A stretch of DNA of 64,000 bases from JAYPWI01 sp038135065 (GCA_038135065.1 JAYPWI010000014.1:28775-92774), one strand, 5' to 3'; positions 7,833 to 17,404 are shown, counted from the stretch's first letter. A program made the numbers and translations. The notes: generated by a model not told the origin, from the letters alone.

Positions 7833-8831
7833 TCACGGGGCCGACTGGTCGTCCATGAAGGCGTTCATCAGTTGCAGGACGGCTCGGACCGGAGTGGTTT
7901 GCTCCCTGCGGACGTCGGATTCGAGTTGGGGCAGCATCTGGGCGACCACGGGGTGTCGCCGCAACGCAGCAGCCAAGCGATCGTCGAGCATCGACCACAT
8001 CCACCGGATCCGCTGTTCTTCCCGACGGGCGGACAGCTCCCCTGATTCGGTCATCAAACGACGGTGGAGCAGTACCTGGTCCCACAGGGTTGGTAGTCCC
8101 TCGCCGGTGAGCCCCGCGCAGGTCACCACGGGTGGCGTCCACGTCGGGGACGCCGGCTGGGTGAGGTGCAAGGCCATCTGGTAGTCACGGGCAGCCTGTT
8201 GGGCTTTGAGGGCATTGCCCCCGTCGGCCTTGTTCACGGCGATCATGTCGGCGAGTTCGAGGATCCCCTTCTTGATGCCCTGGAGCTCGTCGCCGGCGCC
8301 CGGCAACATGAGCACCAGGAAGAAGTCGACCATGTCGGCCACCACGGTCTCGGATTGGCCCACGCCGACGGTCTCGACGAGGACGACGTCGAACCCGGCG
8401 GCTTCACACAGGAGCATGGTCTCCCTGGTCATCCGGTTGACCCCGCCGAGTTCACCCGAGGTGGGCGACGGTCGAACGAAGGCATCCGGGTCGTTGGCCA
8501 GCCTGGCCATGCGGGTCTTGTCTCCCAGGATCGAACCGCCGGTACGAGTGGAGGTCGGGTCGACGGCGAGGACGGCGACCCTGTGGCCCTGCTCGGTCAA
8601 CTGTGACCCAAGGGCTTCGATGAAGGTGCTCTTGCCGACCCCGGGGACCCCGGTGATGCCGACCCGGTGAGCGTTGCCCGTCTGGGGAAGCAGCGTGGTC
8701 AGCAGGGCCTGGGAGAGCTCGGCGTGGTCGGCTCGACTGCTCTCGATCAGGGTGATGGCTCGTCCCAACATCGCTCGGTCAGCGGCTCGGACCCCGTCGA
8801 CAAGCTGTTCTACCGAAGGCAGGGCCACCAC
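7833..8831 (-). CDS. meaB: methylmalonyl-CoA mutase-associated GTPase MeaB
   Basis: A G3E-family GTPase of about 332 residues that protects and loads adenosylcobalamin into methylmalonyl-CoA mutase. It shows Walker A GVPGVGKST, a switch region ending VLVETVGVGQSE, and the base-recognition motif NKAD. The reading frame extends to 8912, but that would overlap the divergent membrane-protein gene. The GTG pair at 8831/8828 fits the usual family N-terminus (VVALPSVEQLVDG). It lies downstream of mutB on the same strand, separated by one opposite-strand gene, which supports the assignment. Confidence 0.9.
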   Translation of the reverse strand: MVALPSVEQLVDGVRAADRAMLGRAITLIESSRADHAELSQALLTTLLPQTGNAHRVGITGVPGVGKSTFIEALGSQLTEQGHRVAVLAVDPTSTRTGGSILGDKTRMARLANDPDAFVRPSPTSGELGGVNRMTRETMLLCEAAGFDVVLVETVGVGQSETVVADMVDFFLVLMLPGAGDELQGIKKGILELADMIAVNKADGGNALKAQQAARDYQMALHLTQPASPTWTPPVVTCAGLTGEGLPTLWDQVLLHRRLMTESGELSARREEQRIRWMWSMLDDRLAAALRRHPVVAQMLPQLESDVRREQTTPVRAVLQLMNAFMDDQSAP

Positions 8832-8878
8832 GCAGACGACGTTACCCCTCGTCGAGACAGGGGGCCTACCGTAGGGGA

Positions 8879-9394
8879 ATGGCACGTCAGACCAGGGAGT
8901 GGTTCGCACCATTGCTCGACGAGGGGGAGGAGTTGCAGACCTCGGTGCCCGCTCAGGGCGGGGTGCATCCCTTCAGCCTGCTCATTCCCGGCGTGGCCGC
9001 TGTCGTTGCGGCCGTGCTGACCACAGGTCTGCCCAGGGTGCAGATCGCGGCCATGATGGTCGCTTTCACCCTTCTCGGTGCGGCCCTGACGACGGCCCGC
9101 TATCGGGTGATTGGCATCACCGACCGCGCAGTGCTGCTGTGTCGGGCCCGCGCCCTGCGTCCGGCAAAGCCCGTACAGCTCATCGAACGACTCTCCCACG
9201 GCAATCGTTTCACGCCGACGGGCACCTTCTGGGGGCAGGTCCAGGTGGGACCCGAGCGCCTCTGGGTGCACCGCCGGTTCCATGAGACCTTGGCCAATGC
9301 GGATCTCTCGGCGGCTCCCTTGTCCCGATCGAGCGAGGCCGCGCGTCAGCGACGAGCAAAGAAGAAGATCAAGCACGCCCGCCGGAGACGCTGA
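8879..9394 (+). CDS. membrane protein with basic C-terminal tail, unknown function
   Basis: A 171-residue protein. Two hydrophobic segments lie close together near residues 32-72 (SLLIPGVAAVVAAVL and AAMMVAFTLLGAAL). A soluble part follows with a pattern like bacterial PH domains (RYRVIGITDRAVLLC). The C-terminus is very basic (RQRRAKKKIKHARRRR). I do not recognise it further. It sits on the plus strand between mutB and meaB, which are both on the minus strand. The ribosome site is poor: AGGGG is almost adjacent to the ATG. Confidence 0.55.
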   Translation: MARQTREWFAPLLDEGEELQTSVPAQGGVHPFSLLIPGVAAVVAAVLTTGLPRVQIAAMMVAFTLLGAALTTARYRVIGITDRAVLLCRARALRPAKPVQLIERLSHGNRFTPTGTFWGQVQVGPERLWVHRRFHETLANADLSAAPLSRSSEAARQRRAKKKIKHARRRR

Positions 9395-9410
9395 CTGCGG
9401 AGACTCAGCG
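9389..9410 (+). terminator. possible hairpin between convergent stops
   Basis: A 6-bp stem, CGCTGA (9389-9394) with TCAGCG (9405-9410), is followed by GTTTT. It covers both stop codons of the convergent membrane-protein and mutB genes. The stem is short, so this is tentative. Confidence 0.33.
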
Positions 9411-11576
9411 GTTTTCCAGGCGCTCCAGTAGCTCGCCGGCCGCTTCGGCGATCACGGTGCCAGGGGGGAAGATCGCGGCGGCACCACCACGACGCAACTC
9501 GTCGAAGTCCTGAGGTGGGATCACCCCGCCGACGACGATCATGATGTCGCTGCGGCCCAGGGCGGCCAGCTCGTCCCGAAGTTCGGGGATGAGGGTGAGG
9601 TGCCCCGCGGCCAGCGATGAAGCCCCCACGATGTGCACGTCGTTCTCGACCGCTTGGCGCGCAGCCTCGGCGGGGGTCGAGAAGAGCGGACCGATGTCGA
9701 CGTCGAAGCCAAGATCGGCGAAGGCGGTCGCGATCACCTTCTGTCCGCGGTCGTGACCGTCCTGGCCCATCTTGGCGATGAGAATGCGGGGTCGACGTCC
9801 TTCGGCTGCGGCGAAGGCGGCCACCCTGTCCCGAATGCCAGTCACTGCGTCGGTCTGTTCGCCCACTTCGCTGCTGTACACCCCGCTGATCGATCGGATC
9901 TCGGCCGTGTGACGACCGTAGACCACCTCGAGGGCCAGGCTGATCTCTCCCACCGTGGCCTTCGCCCGGGCCGCATCGATGGACAGGGCGAGCAGGTTGC
10001 CATCGCCTCGGTCGGCAGCGGCGGTCAGGGCGTCGAGGGTCTGTCTGACCTGCTGCTCGTCGCGCTCGGCTCGCAGCCGCTCGAGTTTGGCGATCTGCGC
10101 CGCTCGAACCCCTGCATTATCGACCTTCAGCACGTCGACGTCCTCGGTTCGATCGAGGCGGTACTTGTTGACGCCCACCACCACCTGCCGTCCCGAGTCG
10201 ATGCGGGCCTGGGTGCGGGCTGCAGCCTCCTCGATCCGCATCTTGGGCACCCCGGCTTCGATGGCTTGGGCCATGCCGCCCATTCGCTCGACCTCCTCGA
10301 TGTGCTCCCAAGCTCGGCTGGCCAGGTCGGCGGTCAGTCGTTCGACGAAGTACGAGCCGCCCCAAGGGTCGATGACCGCAGTGGTGCCCGACTCCTGCTG
10401 GAGGAAGAGCTGGGTGTTGCGGGCGATACGGGCTGAGAAGTCGGTCGGAAGGGCCAGTGCTTCATCGAAGGCGTTGGTGTGCAGCGATTGGGTGTGTCCC
10501 TGGGTGGCTGCCATGGCCTCGACACAGGTTCGGATGACGTTGTTGTAGACGTCCTGCGCCGTCAGACTCCATCCCGAGGTTTGCGAGTGGGTGCGCAGGG
10601 ACAGCGATTTTGGATTTTCCGGTCCGAACCCACTGACCAGTCGAGCCCACAAGATCCGGGCGGCCCGCAACTTCGCCACTTCCATGAAGAAGTTCATGCC
10701 GATGGCCCAGAAAAAGCTGAGTCGGGGAGCGAAGGCGTCCACCCCGAGTCCGGCTGCCGAGCCGGTCCGGAGGTACTCCACCCCGTCGGCCAGGGTGTAG
10801 GCCAACTCGAGATCGGCGGTCGCTCCGGCCTCCTGCATGTGGTAGCCCGAGATCGAAATCGAGTTGAACCGGGGCATTCGCTGGCTGGTGAACTCGAAAA
10901 TGTCACCGATGATCCGCATCGACGGACGAGGTGGGTAGATGTAGGTGTTGCGGACCATGAACTCCTTGAGGATGTCGTTCTGGATGGTCCCTGCCAGCTG
11001 TTCGGGCGCTACCCCCTGCTCTTCGGCCGCCACGACGTAGAGCGCGAGAACGGGAAGCACGGCACCGTTCATCGTCATCGACACCGACATCTGATCGAGC
11101 GGGATGCCCTCGAAAAGGGTGCGCATGTCGTAGATCGAGTCGATGGCCACTCCGGCCATGCCGACGTCGCCGGCGACCCGCTCGTGATCGGAGTCGTATC
11201 CGCGATGGGTGGCGAGGTCGAAGGCAACCGAGAGGCCCTTTTGCCCTGCAGCAAGGTTGCGGCGGTAGAAGGCGTTGGAGTCCTCGGCCGTCGAGAATCC
11301 GGCGTACTGGCGCACCGTCCAGGGCTGGTTCGTGTACATCGTCGGGTACGGCCCGCGCAGGAAGGGGGCGAAGCCCGGATAGGAACCGATCTGATCCTCG
11401 AGCCCGATGAGGTCTGCCGAGGTGTAGAGGGGAGCGATGTCGATTCCCTCAGGTGTCTCCCATACGAGCGCGTCCGACGCTTTGCCGGTCTGGTCGACCA
11501 GGCCTCGGCCCCATTGCTCGAGATCGGCAGTTCGGGATGTCCCGAGCTCGATCGTGGTGAAGTCGGGGATGGTCAT
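9405..11576 (-). CDS. mutB: methylmalonyl-CoA mutase, large catalytic subunit
   Basis: A full-length (723-residue) B12-dependent mutase subunit that interconverts succinyl-CoA and (R)-methylmalonyl-CoA. The N-terminal TIM barrel has the substrate-channel motif GPYPTMYTNQPWTVRQYAGF. The C-terminal cobalamin domain has DGHDRGQK (the DxHxxG base-off motif with the lower-ligand His) and GASSLAAGH. In the propionate/odd-chain pathway it links propionyl-CoA with the TCA cycle. It is third in a minus-strand run after mutA and a lipoprotein gene (52-base gap). Confidence 0.97.
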   Translation of the reverse strand: MTIPDFTTIELGTSRTADLEQWGRGLVDQTGKASDALVWETPEGIDIAPLYTSADLIGLEDQIGSYPGFAPFLRGPYPTMYTNQPWTVRQYAGFSTAEDSNAFYRRNLAAGQKGLSVAFDLATHRGYDSDHERVAGDVGMAGVAIDSIYDMRTLFEGIPLDQMSVSMTMNGAVLPVLALYVVAAEEQGVAPEQLAGTIQNDILKEFMVRNTYIYPPRPSMRIIGDIFEFTSQRMPRFNSISISGYHMQEAGATADLELAYTLADGVEYLRTGSAAGLGVDAFAPRLSFFWAIGMNFFMEVAKLRAARILWARLVSGFGPENPKSLSLRTHSQTSGWSLTAQDVYNNVIRTCVEAMAATQGHTQSLHTNAFDEALALPTDFSARIARNTQLFLQQESGTTAVIDPWGGSYFVERLTADLASRAWEHIEEVERMGGMAQAIEAGVPKMRIEEAAARTQARIDSGRQVVVGVNKYRLDRTEDVDVLKVDNAGVRAAQIAKLERLRAERDEQQVRQTLDALTAAADRGDGNLLALSIDAARAKATVGEISLALEVVYGRHTAEIRSISGVYSSEVGEQTDAVTGIRDRVAAFAAAEGRRPRILIAKMGQDGHDRGQKVIATAFADLGFDVDIGPLFSTPAEAARQAVENDVHIVGASSLAAGHLTLIPELRDELAALGRSDIMIVVGGVIPPQDFDELRRGGAAAIFPPGTVIAEAAGELLERLENR

Positions 11577-11628
11577 CGGTCCTCCACGGGCGTGACGTCA
11601 GGCTAGCGAGCTACCCGGAGTGGGGTGA

Positions 11629-12312
11629 TCACCCCATACCTTCCAGGTCATCGAGGGTGATGCCACAGCCGAGAAAGATCTCGATGGTGGCGTTCAGGTC
11701 TTCCAGCACGGCCAGATCCTCGATGGTTGCGATCTCTTCCACCAGGCACATTGCGATTGCCTCGTCGAGGCCCTGGGCGCTGAACAGGCCCGCCATGGCA
11801 ACCCGACTTTCCTCGCTGGCGCGCAGGGCGGTCTGTAGCTCCGGATTGATCGAAGCAGCGAGGGTCTCGAGCTGGTTGACCAGTTCGGTCTCGGGAACTC
11901 CCAGCCCGGCAGCTGCAAGCTCGCTCAGGCTGACACCGCAGCCCACCATCAGATCGACCAGCTCCCGATCGATCTCCCCGAGCACGTCGAGTCCGTCCCG
12001 GAGGGCGGTCGCCATCACGCAGCGTGCCTCGTCGTCGCCGAAGCCCAGGGCGAGGAGCGGGGCGAGGAGTTCATCGGCTCCCTCGGCATCGAGCAACTCG
12101 TCGATCTCGTCGTTCGACAGCGAACCGCCGCCCGCAGCAGGCTCGTCCTCGACCGGGGCGGCATCGGTGGCTGCGGTGGACGCTGGACCCTCGGAGCCGG
12201 CCCCGTCCTTGGCCCCTGATGGTTGGGTGCCTCCCCCAGAGCAGGCGACCAGCAGCATGACCATGCCCACTGCCAGGGTCGTGATGCGCCATGAGGGCCC
12301 TGTCGTTGTCAT
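11629..12312 (-). CDS. lipoprotein with a duplicated helical, Cys-containing unit
   Basis: A 227-residue predicted lipoprotein with signal peptide and lipobox LLVACSGG (lipidated Cys24). An acidic, Ser/Gly-rich linker follows. The rest contains two similar units, one around GFGDDEARCVMAT ... LMVGCGVSLSEL and one around GLDEAIAMCLVEE ... FLGCGITLDDL, each with two Cys that could form a disulfide. I do not know the family. The start is ATG 12312, overlapping the mutA stop by four bases. The gene therefore lies inside the mutAB operon, which is unusual for an exported protein. Confidence 0.75.
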   Translation of the reverse strand: MTTTGPSWRITTLAVGMVMLLVACSGGGTQPSGAKDGAGSEGPASTAATDAAPVEDEPAAGGGSLSNDEIDELLDAEGADELLAPLLALGFGDDEARCVMATALRDGLDVLGEIDRELVDLMVGCGVSLSELAAAGLGVPETELVNQLETLAASINPELQTALRASEESRVAMAGLFSAQGLDEAIAMCLVEEIATIEDLAVLEDLNATIEIFLGCGITLDDLEGMG

Positions 12313-14102
12313 GACAGGAGGTCGTGTGCGCCGCGCAGCACGGCCAACACGTCGCACCCGAGGTGCACGAACTCGGCGACGCCGGCGGCCAGCAGCTCGT
12401 CGGCCTGGGCTCCAGGTGGGCCAGCCAAATAGACCCGGGAAGCGCCGGCGGCGACGAGGGCCGCTGCGGTCGCTGGACCGATGTCACCGTAGACGGCATC
12501 CGAGGAGCAGATGCAGGCGATCCGGCAGCCGCTCTCGGCGAACCCCGCAGCGACCTCTGCCGGTTCGGTGGACCCTGGTGAAGCCGTCGCCCGAATGCCT
12601 CCCGCTTCGAAGAGGTTCTTGGCGAAGGTGGCCCGGGCCGTGTGGGTGGCTACCGATCCCAGGTTGGCCAGATAGACCTCGGGGCGGCGTTCGGCCCGGT
12701 CGGCAGCATCACGCAGCCGTTCGAACGGGGCAGCCCACCGCTGGTCGTCCTCGGCTACGGCTGGTACCCGGTCGAGGGGAGGTCGTTCGTCGATGTCGGG
12801 GAACTCGCTGATGCCGGTGATGGGCTGCGCGCGGGTTGCGATCTGCTCGGTCCGAGCCTGCTTCGTGCCGGCAATGGCAGCCTCCAGCCAGCCGCTGTCC
12901 TTCACGGCTGCACGACCACCCTGCCGCTCGATGTCCTGGAAGAACGCCCAGCTGGATCGAGCGATCGCTTCGGTGAGGTCCTCCACGTACCACGACCCGC
13001 CGGCTGGGTCGATCACCGCGTTGAGGTGGCTTTCCTCGGACAGGATGAGCTGTGTGTTCCGGGCGATCCGAAGCCCGAACTCTTCTGCGGCCCCCAGCGC
13101 GGCGTCGAAGGGCAGCACGGTGATGGCGTCGGCTCCGCCCACGGCCGCCGAAAAGCAGGCGGTCGTACAGCGGAGCATGTTCACCCACGGGTCTCGCTGG
13201 GTGAACATGGCGGAGGCCGTTTCGGCGTGGAGGAACATCGGAGCGGCATCGGGATCGCCCCCGGCCGCCTCGACGATCCGCGACCAACAGGTGCGGGCGG
13301 CCCGTAGCTTTGCGATCGAAGCGAACTGGTCGGGTCCCACGGTGACCGTGAACTCCATTCGGGCGGCCGCGTCGGTCACATCGAGCCCCGCGTCGGTCAA
13401 TGCGCGGAGCCACGCCACGCCCGCAGCGAGCAGCGCCCCCAGTTCCTGGACATCGCCGGCCCCAGCCTCGTGGAGGGGCCGGCCGTCGAGGACCATGGCG
13501 CGAACCCCGGGGAGGTTGTCACCCAGCGCTGCCGCCTCGGCGGCCAGGGATCGGAGATCCTGTTCGTCGTCGGGGTACCCGAACGGGTCGGCGCCGAGGC
13601 AACCGACACTCGACGATCCGGGAACTCCCCTCCGATCGAGCAGCGATCGAAGGGCTGCGCGCTGCTGGGCTGTCGAGCCCGCGCCCAAATGCACGGGGGC
13701 GAGGTCCAGGTACACCCCGGCGAGTACCTCGTCGAGTTCGTCCACCGTGGCCGGCGCATTGACGAGGGTGATGGCGGTGACGCCTCGCTCTAGATCGCGC
13801 AGGATCAGTCCGTTGACCGCCGGGTCGGCTGCGTCGTGGGTCTGACGGACTTCCCAGCCCGTCACGGTCCCGCCAGCTCGACCGCCCCGGGTGTGCGGTA
13901 CTGCGCCGGGAAGGCCAGCTCGATCGTCGGCGCCTGACGACGTCTCGGCCGTGTACAGGGGGGCACGAACGATGCCGTCGATGGTTGTGGTGGCCAGGTC
14001 CTCGACCGGGCGGCCTCGCAGAGCTCCCGAGGCAGCGGCCTCCCACTCCTCGTAGGTCGTCGGTGGGAACTCGGCACCGGAGTTGCTGTGGGTGGGGGAC
14101 AT
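12309..14102 (-). CDS. mutA: methylmalonyl-CoA mutase, small subunit
   Basis: A 597-residue homologue of MutB that forms the non-catalytic partner in actinobacterial heterodimers. Barrel segments are recognisable (LRAARTCWSRIVEAAG, RIARNTQLILSEE, DPAGGSWYVEDLTE). The C-terminal Rossmann domain lacks the DxHxxG cobalamin motif: THTARATFAKNLFEAGG stands at that place, as expected for MutA. The start ATG 14102 begins MSPTHSNSGAEFPPTTYEEW. The open frame continues upstream, but that part is antisense to leuS. It is divergent from leuS with 72 bases between starts. Confidence 0.93.
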   Translation of the reverse strand: MSPTHSNSGAEFPPTTYEEWEAAASGALRGRPVEDLATTTIDGIVRAPLYTAETSSGADDRAGLPGAVPHTRGGRAGGTVTGWEVRQTHDAADPAVNGLILRDLERGVTAITLVNAPATVDELDEVLAGVYLDLAPVHLGAGSTAQQRAALRSLLDRRGVPGSSSVGCLGADPFGYPDDEQDLRSLAAEAAALGDNLPGVRAMVLDGRPLHEAGAGDVQELGALLAAGVAWLRALTDAGLDVTDAAARMEFTVTVGPDQFASIAKLRAARTCWSRIVEAAGGDPDAAPMFLHAETASAMFTQRDPWVNMLRCTTACFSAAVGGADAITVLPFDAALGAAEEFGLRIARNTQLILSEESHLNAVIDPAGGSWYVEDLTEAIARSSWAFFQDIERQGGRAAVKDSGWLEAAIAGTKQARTEQIATRAQPITGISEFPDIDERPPLDRVPAVAEDDQRWAAPFERLRDAADRAERRPEVYLANLGSVATHTARATFAKNLFEAGGIRATASPGSTEPAEVAAGFAESGCRIACICSSDAVYGDIGPATAAALVAAGASRVYLAGPPGAQADELLAAGVAEFVHLGCDVLAVLRGAHDLLS

Positions 14103-14174
14103 GGCTCCAAAGCTATTGCAGAGAGGGCCCGAATCGAAGCTCCGACGTGATCGCGTGGCATTCTGTTGCCCGAC

Positions 14175-17015
14175 ATGACCACGCCAACTCCCCCCGACGC
14201 GCCTGACGACACTCCTGCCCACCGCTACGACGCCAGCCTGGCCGATCAGATCGAGGTCAAGTGGCAGGACCGGTGGCAACGCGAGGGCACCTACAACACC
14301 CCCAATCCGTCGGGCCTGTTGGCCGACGGTGACGGTGCGATGGCTGGACGGCCGAAGTTGTTCGTGATGGACATGTTCCCGTACCCATCGGGCTCTGGAC
14401 TCCATGTCGGGCATCCGCTCGGTTACATCGGCACCGACGTGTTCGCCCGTTTCAAGCGGATGATGGGCTACAACGTCCTGCACACGATGGGGTACGACGC
14501 GTTCGGTCTCCCTGCCGAGGAGCACGCCCGTCAGACGGGTGAGCATCCACGAGTGAATACCGAGGCGAACATCGCCAACATGAGCCGGCAGTTGGCTCGC
14601 CTGGGTCTGGGTCATGACAGTCGCCGGAGTATCGCGACGACCGACGTCGCCTATTACCGGTGGACCCAGTGGATCTTCCTCCAGATCTTCAACAGCTGGT
14701 ACGACGCCGATCGTCAGGTGGCCCGCCCGATCGACGAACTCGTCGAGGAGTTCGACCGGGGGTCCCGCCAACCCATCGGGGGCTCGTGGGCCGAGATGGA
14801 CGAGCAGCAGCGACGGGCAGAACTCGAACACCATCGGCTGGCCTACCTGGGGGAGGCCCCAGTGAACTGGTGCCCCGCCCTGGGGACGGTGCTGGCCAAT
14901 GAGGAGGTGACTGCCGACGGGCGGTCCGAACGAGGCAACCACCCGGTGTTCCGTCGCCCCATGCGGCAGTGGATGATGCGGATCACGGCCTACGCCGACC
15001 GTCTCTTGAGCGACCTCGACCTCCTCGATTGGACCGATTCGATCAAGACGATGCAGCGCAACTGGATCGGAAGGTCCGAAGGGGCGCATATCTCCTTCGA
15101 GGTGCAGGGTCGCTCGGATGAGGAAGTCATCGAAGTCTTCACGACCAGGCCCGACACCCTGTTCGGCACCACCGCCATGGTGCTGGCCCCTGAACATCCG
15201 TTGGTGGACCGCCTCGTGGGGGCGGCCTGGCCTGAGGGAACCCCGGACCTGTGGACTGCGGGGGCGGCCACCCCCGCCGAGGCGGTGGCTGCGTATCGAC
15301 GCAGGGTCGCCGAGATGTCTGATCTCGATCGGCAGGAGAACAACACCAAGTCGGGTGTGTACCTAGGGGTCGAGTGTGTGGTTCCCGTCAACGGTCGACG
15401 GGTTCCCGTGTTCATCTCGGACTACGTGCTCATGGGCTACGGCACGGGGGCGGTGATGAGCGTGCCCGGCCAGGATCAACGGGACTGGGACTTCGCCACG
15501 CTGTACGGGATCGACATCGTGCGGACCGTGGAACCCCCCGCTGGGTTCGACGGTGAGGCCTACGTGGGAGATGGCCCGGCCATCAACAGTGACTTCCTCG
15601 ACGGTATGGAAGTCGGGCCGGCCAAGGCGGCGATGATCGGATGGCTCGAGGAGCACGATCGTGGCCGGGGCGCGATCACCTACAAGTTGCGAGACTGGTT
15701 GTTCTCCCGCCAGCGATACTGGGGTGAGCCGTTCCCCATCGTGTACGACGAGATGGGTCTTCCACTCGCGGTTCCCGAGGATCAGCTTCCCGTCGTGCTC
15801 CCCGAGTTGATCGACTGGGCTCCCCGGGCGCTCGACGAGCAGTCCGAGCCCGAACCTCCGCTCGGCCGGGCCACTGAGTGGGTCCACACCCACTACGACC
15901 TCGGAGACGGTCGCGGCGATCGTGAGGTCGTGCGCGAGTTGAACACGATGCCCCAGTGGGCAGGGTCGTGTTGGTACTACCTGCGGTATCTCGATCCCAC
16001 GAATGACGAGGTCTTGGTTGACCCTGGCGTCGAGCAGTACTGGATGACGGATGCTCAGGGAAGGGTCGGTGGTGTCGATCTCTACGTGGGAGGCGTCGAG
16101 CACGCTGTGCTCCACCTGTTGTACGCCCGTTTCTGGCACAAGGTGCTCTTCGATCTCGGTCACGTGTCGGGCCCCGAGCCGTTCCAGCGGCTCTACAACC
16201 AGGGGTATATCCAGGCGGCCGCATTTCAGGACGCGCGTGAGATCTATGTCGATGCCGAGGCCGTGGTGGAACGGGACGGCCGCTTTTATTTCGAGGGCCA
16301 GGAGGTCACCCGCAAGTTCGGGAAGATGGGAAAGTCGCTGAAGAACTCGGTGACCCCCGACGACATGTACGCCGCGTTCGGCGCCGACACCCTGCGGCTC
16401 TACGAGATGTTCATGGGACCGTTGGATCAGGATCGGCCGTGGGAGACCAAGTCGGTCATCGGGAGCCATCGTCTGCTCCAGCGGGTGTGGCGCAACCTTG
16501 TCGACGAGGACACCGGCGCCTGCGCCATCGACGATGCTGCACCACCGCCAGACCTGTGGCGGGCCACCCATCGGACGATCGATGCGGTGACCTCGGCGAT
16601 GGAGGATCTCAGGTTCAATTCGGCCATCGCCAGGTTGACCGAACTCAACAACGACCTCACCCGCTACGACGGCCCGACCCCCCGCGCGGTGGCCGATGCG
16701 CTCACCCTGATGTTGGCCCCATTGGTCCCTCACTTCGCCGAGGAGTTGTGGGAGCGGTCGGGACACACCACCTCGATCGTGTACGAGGACTTCCCGGTCG
16801 CCGATCCCGACCTGCTGACGGAGGAGACCGTGGAGGTTCCCGTCCAGGTGAATGGCAAGGTCAGGGCTCGCATACAGGTGGCCACCCAACTCGATGGTGA
16901 CGCGCTCGCAGCAGCCGCGCTGGCCGACCCGCGCATTGCTGAACTGACGGGCGGGGCCGAGATCCGGAAGGTGATCACGGTGCCAGGCAAGCTGGTGAAT
17001 GTGGTGGTGGGCTGA
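14175..17015 (+). CDS. leuS: leucyl-tRNA synthetase
   Basis: A class Ia synthetase of 946 residues that charges tRNA-Leu. The HIGH box appears as HVGH in PSGSGLHVGHPLGY (near residue 75) and the KMSKS box as KMGKS in FGKMGKSLKN. The inserted CP1 editing domain is present (FTTRPDTLFGTTAMVLAPEH), with the AVMSVPGQDQRDWDFA segment. The C-terminal tail VQVNGKVRARIQV is typical. The start at ATG 14175 is preferred over TTG 14166. It is divergent from mutA. Confidence 0.98.
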   Translation: MTTPTPPDAPDDTPAHRYDASLADQIEVKWQDRWQREGTYNTPNPSGLLADGDGAMAGRPKLFVMDMFPYPSGSGLHVGHPLGYIGTDVFARFKRMMGYNVLHTMGYDAFGLPAEEHARQTGEHPRVNTEANIANMSRQLARLGLGHDSRRSIATTDVAYYRWTQWIFLQIFNSWYDADRQVARPIDELVEEFDRGSRQPIGGSWAEMDEQQRRAELEHHRLAYLGEAPVNWCPALGTVLANEEVTADGRSERGNHPVFRRPMRQWMMRITAYADRLLSDLDLLDWTDSIKTMQRNWIGRSEGAHISFEVQGRSDEEVIEVFTTRPDTLFGTTAMVLAPEHPLVDRLVGAAWPEGTPDLWTAGAATPAEAVAAYRRRVAEMSDLDRQENNTKSGVYLGVECVVPVNGRRVPVFISDYVLMGYGTGAVMSVPGQDQRDWDFATLYGIDIVRTVEPPAGFDGEAYVGDGPAINSDFLDGMEVGPAKAAMIGWLEEHDRGRGAITYKLRDWLFSRQRYWGEPFPIVYDEMGLPLAVPEDQLPVVLPELIDWAPRALDEQSEPEPPLGRATEWVHTHYDLGDGRGDREVVRELNTMPQWAGSCWYYLRYLDPTNDEVLVDPGVEQYWMTDAQGRVGGVDLYVGGVEHAVLHLLYARFWHKVLFDLGHVSGPEPFQRLYNQGYIQAAAFQDAREIYVDAEAVVERDGRFYFEGQEVTRKFGKMGKSLKNSVTPDDMYAAFGADTLRLYEMFMGPLDQDRPWETKSVIGSHRLLQRVWRNLVDEDTGACAIDDAAPPPDLWRATHRTIDAVTSAMEDLRFNSAIARLTELNNDLTRYDGPTPRAVADALTLMLAPLVPHFAEELWERSGHTTSIVYEDFPVADPDLLTEETVEVPVQVNGKVRARIQVATQLDGDALAAAALADPRIAELTGGAEIRKVITVPGKLVNVVVG

Positions 17016-17048
17016 GGCAACCGGTGCGAAATTTTCTTCGCATCGAGG

Positions 17049-17077
17049 TTGGGAAGAGTGCGATCGGTGCGTAGTAT
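17049..17077 (+). promoter_or_regulatory. probable promoter of the phasin-XRE-ligase operon
   Basis: TTGGGA (17049-17054) and TAGTAT (17072-17077) are separated by 17 bases, ideal sigma70-type spacing, in the 95-base gap after leuS. The predicted start lies about 25 bases before the ribosome site of the small helical protein. Confidence 0.45.
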
Positions 17078-17110
17078 GTCATGCATTCCCCCTTTGCCCC
17101 GGAGGCACTC

Positions 17111-17404
17111 ATGGCAGTCATGGACAGCATCAAGGAAGCCCAGAATCGCTCCATCGAGCAGATGAAGACCCTGCAGGAGCAGGTCATCTCCGTCAACGAG
17201 CGTATGGCCGACTCGGTCATGGGCTCGATGCCCGACTTCTCCTCCCCCTTCGCGCAGTACCTGCCCCGGCCGGCCGAGATGGTCGAGACGTACTTCGGTT
17301 TCATGGGTCAGCTCCACGAGGCCAACAAGGACTTCGCGGCTCGTATCGTGCAGGTCTGGGAACGTCCCGAGAACGCTGCTGCGGCCACCAGCTCGAAGAA
17401 GTGA
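17111..17404 (+). CDS. phasin-like small helical protein
   Basis: A 97-residue, almost wholly helical protein with a heptad-like N-terminal half (MDSIKEAQNRSIEQMKTL). The middle contains VETYFGFMGQLHEANKDFA and the end is a basic SSKK tail. This pattern fits phasins and the related HBHA-type surface/lipid-body proteins, and PHA genes lie 4 kb away. GGAGG seven bases before ATG 17111 fixes the start; an upstream in-frame ATG at 17081 has no such site. Its stop overlaps the XRE gene start. The function is inferred, not proven by a motif. Confidence 0.6.
   Translation: MAVMDSIKEAQNRSIEQMKTLQEQVISVNERMADSVMGSMPDFSSPFAQYLPRPAEMVETYFGFMGQLHEANKDFAARIVQVWERPENAAAATSSKK

Noticed and set aside
14103..14174. 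Cobalamin riboswitch or T-box upstream of mutA/leuS
   Set aside because: The divergent gap is only 72 bases and has no B12-box or T-box sequence.
14103..15197. N-terminal extension of the mutA frame (to 962 residues)
   Set aside because: The extra 365 residues are antisense to leuS; MutA homology begins at ATG 14102.
15363..16889. Minus-strand frame of 508 codons opposite leuS
   Set aside because: Shadow of leuS, rich in His/Gly/Val runs with no family pattern.
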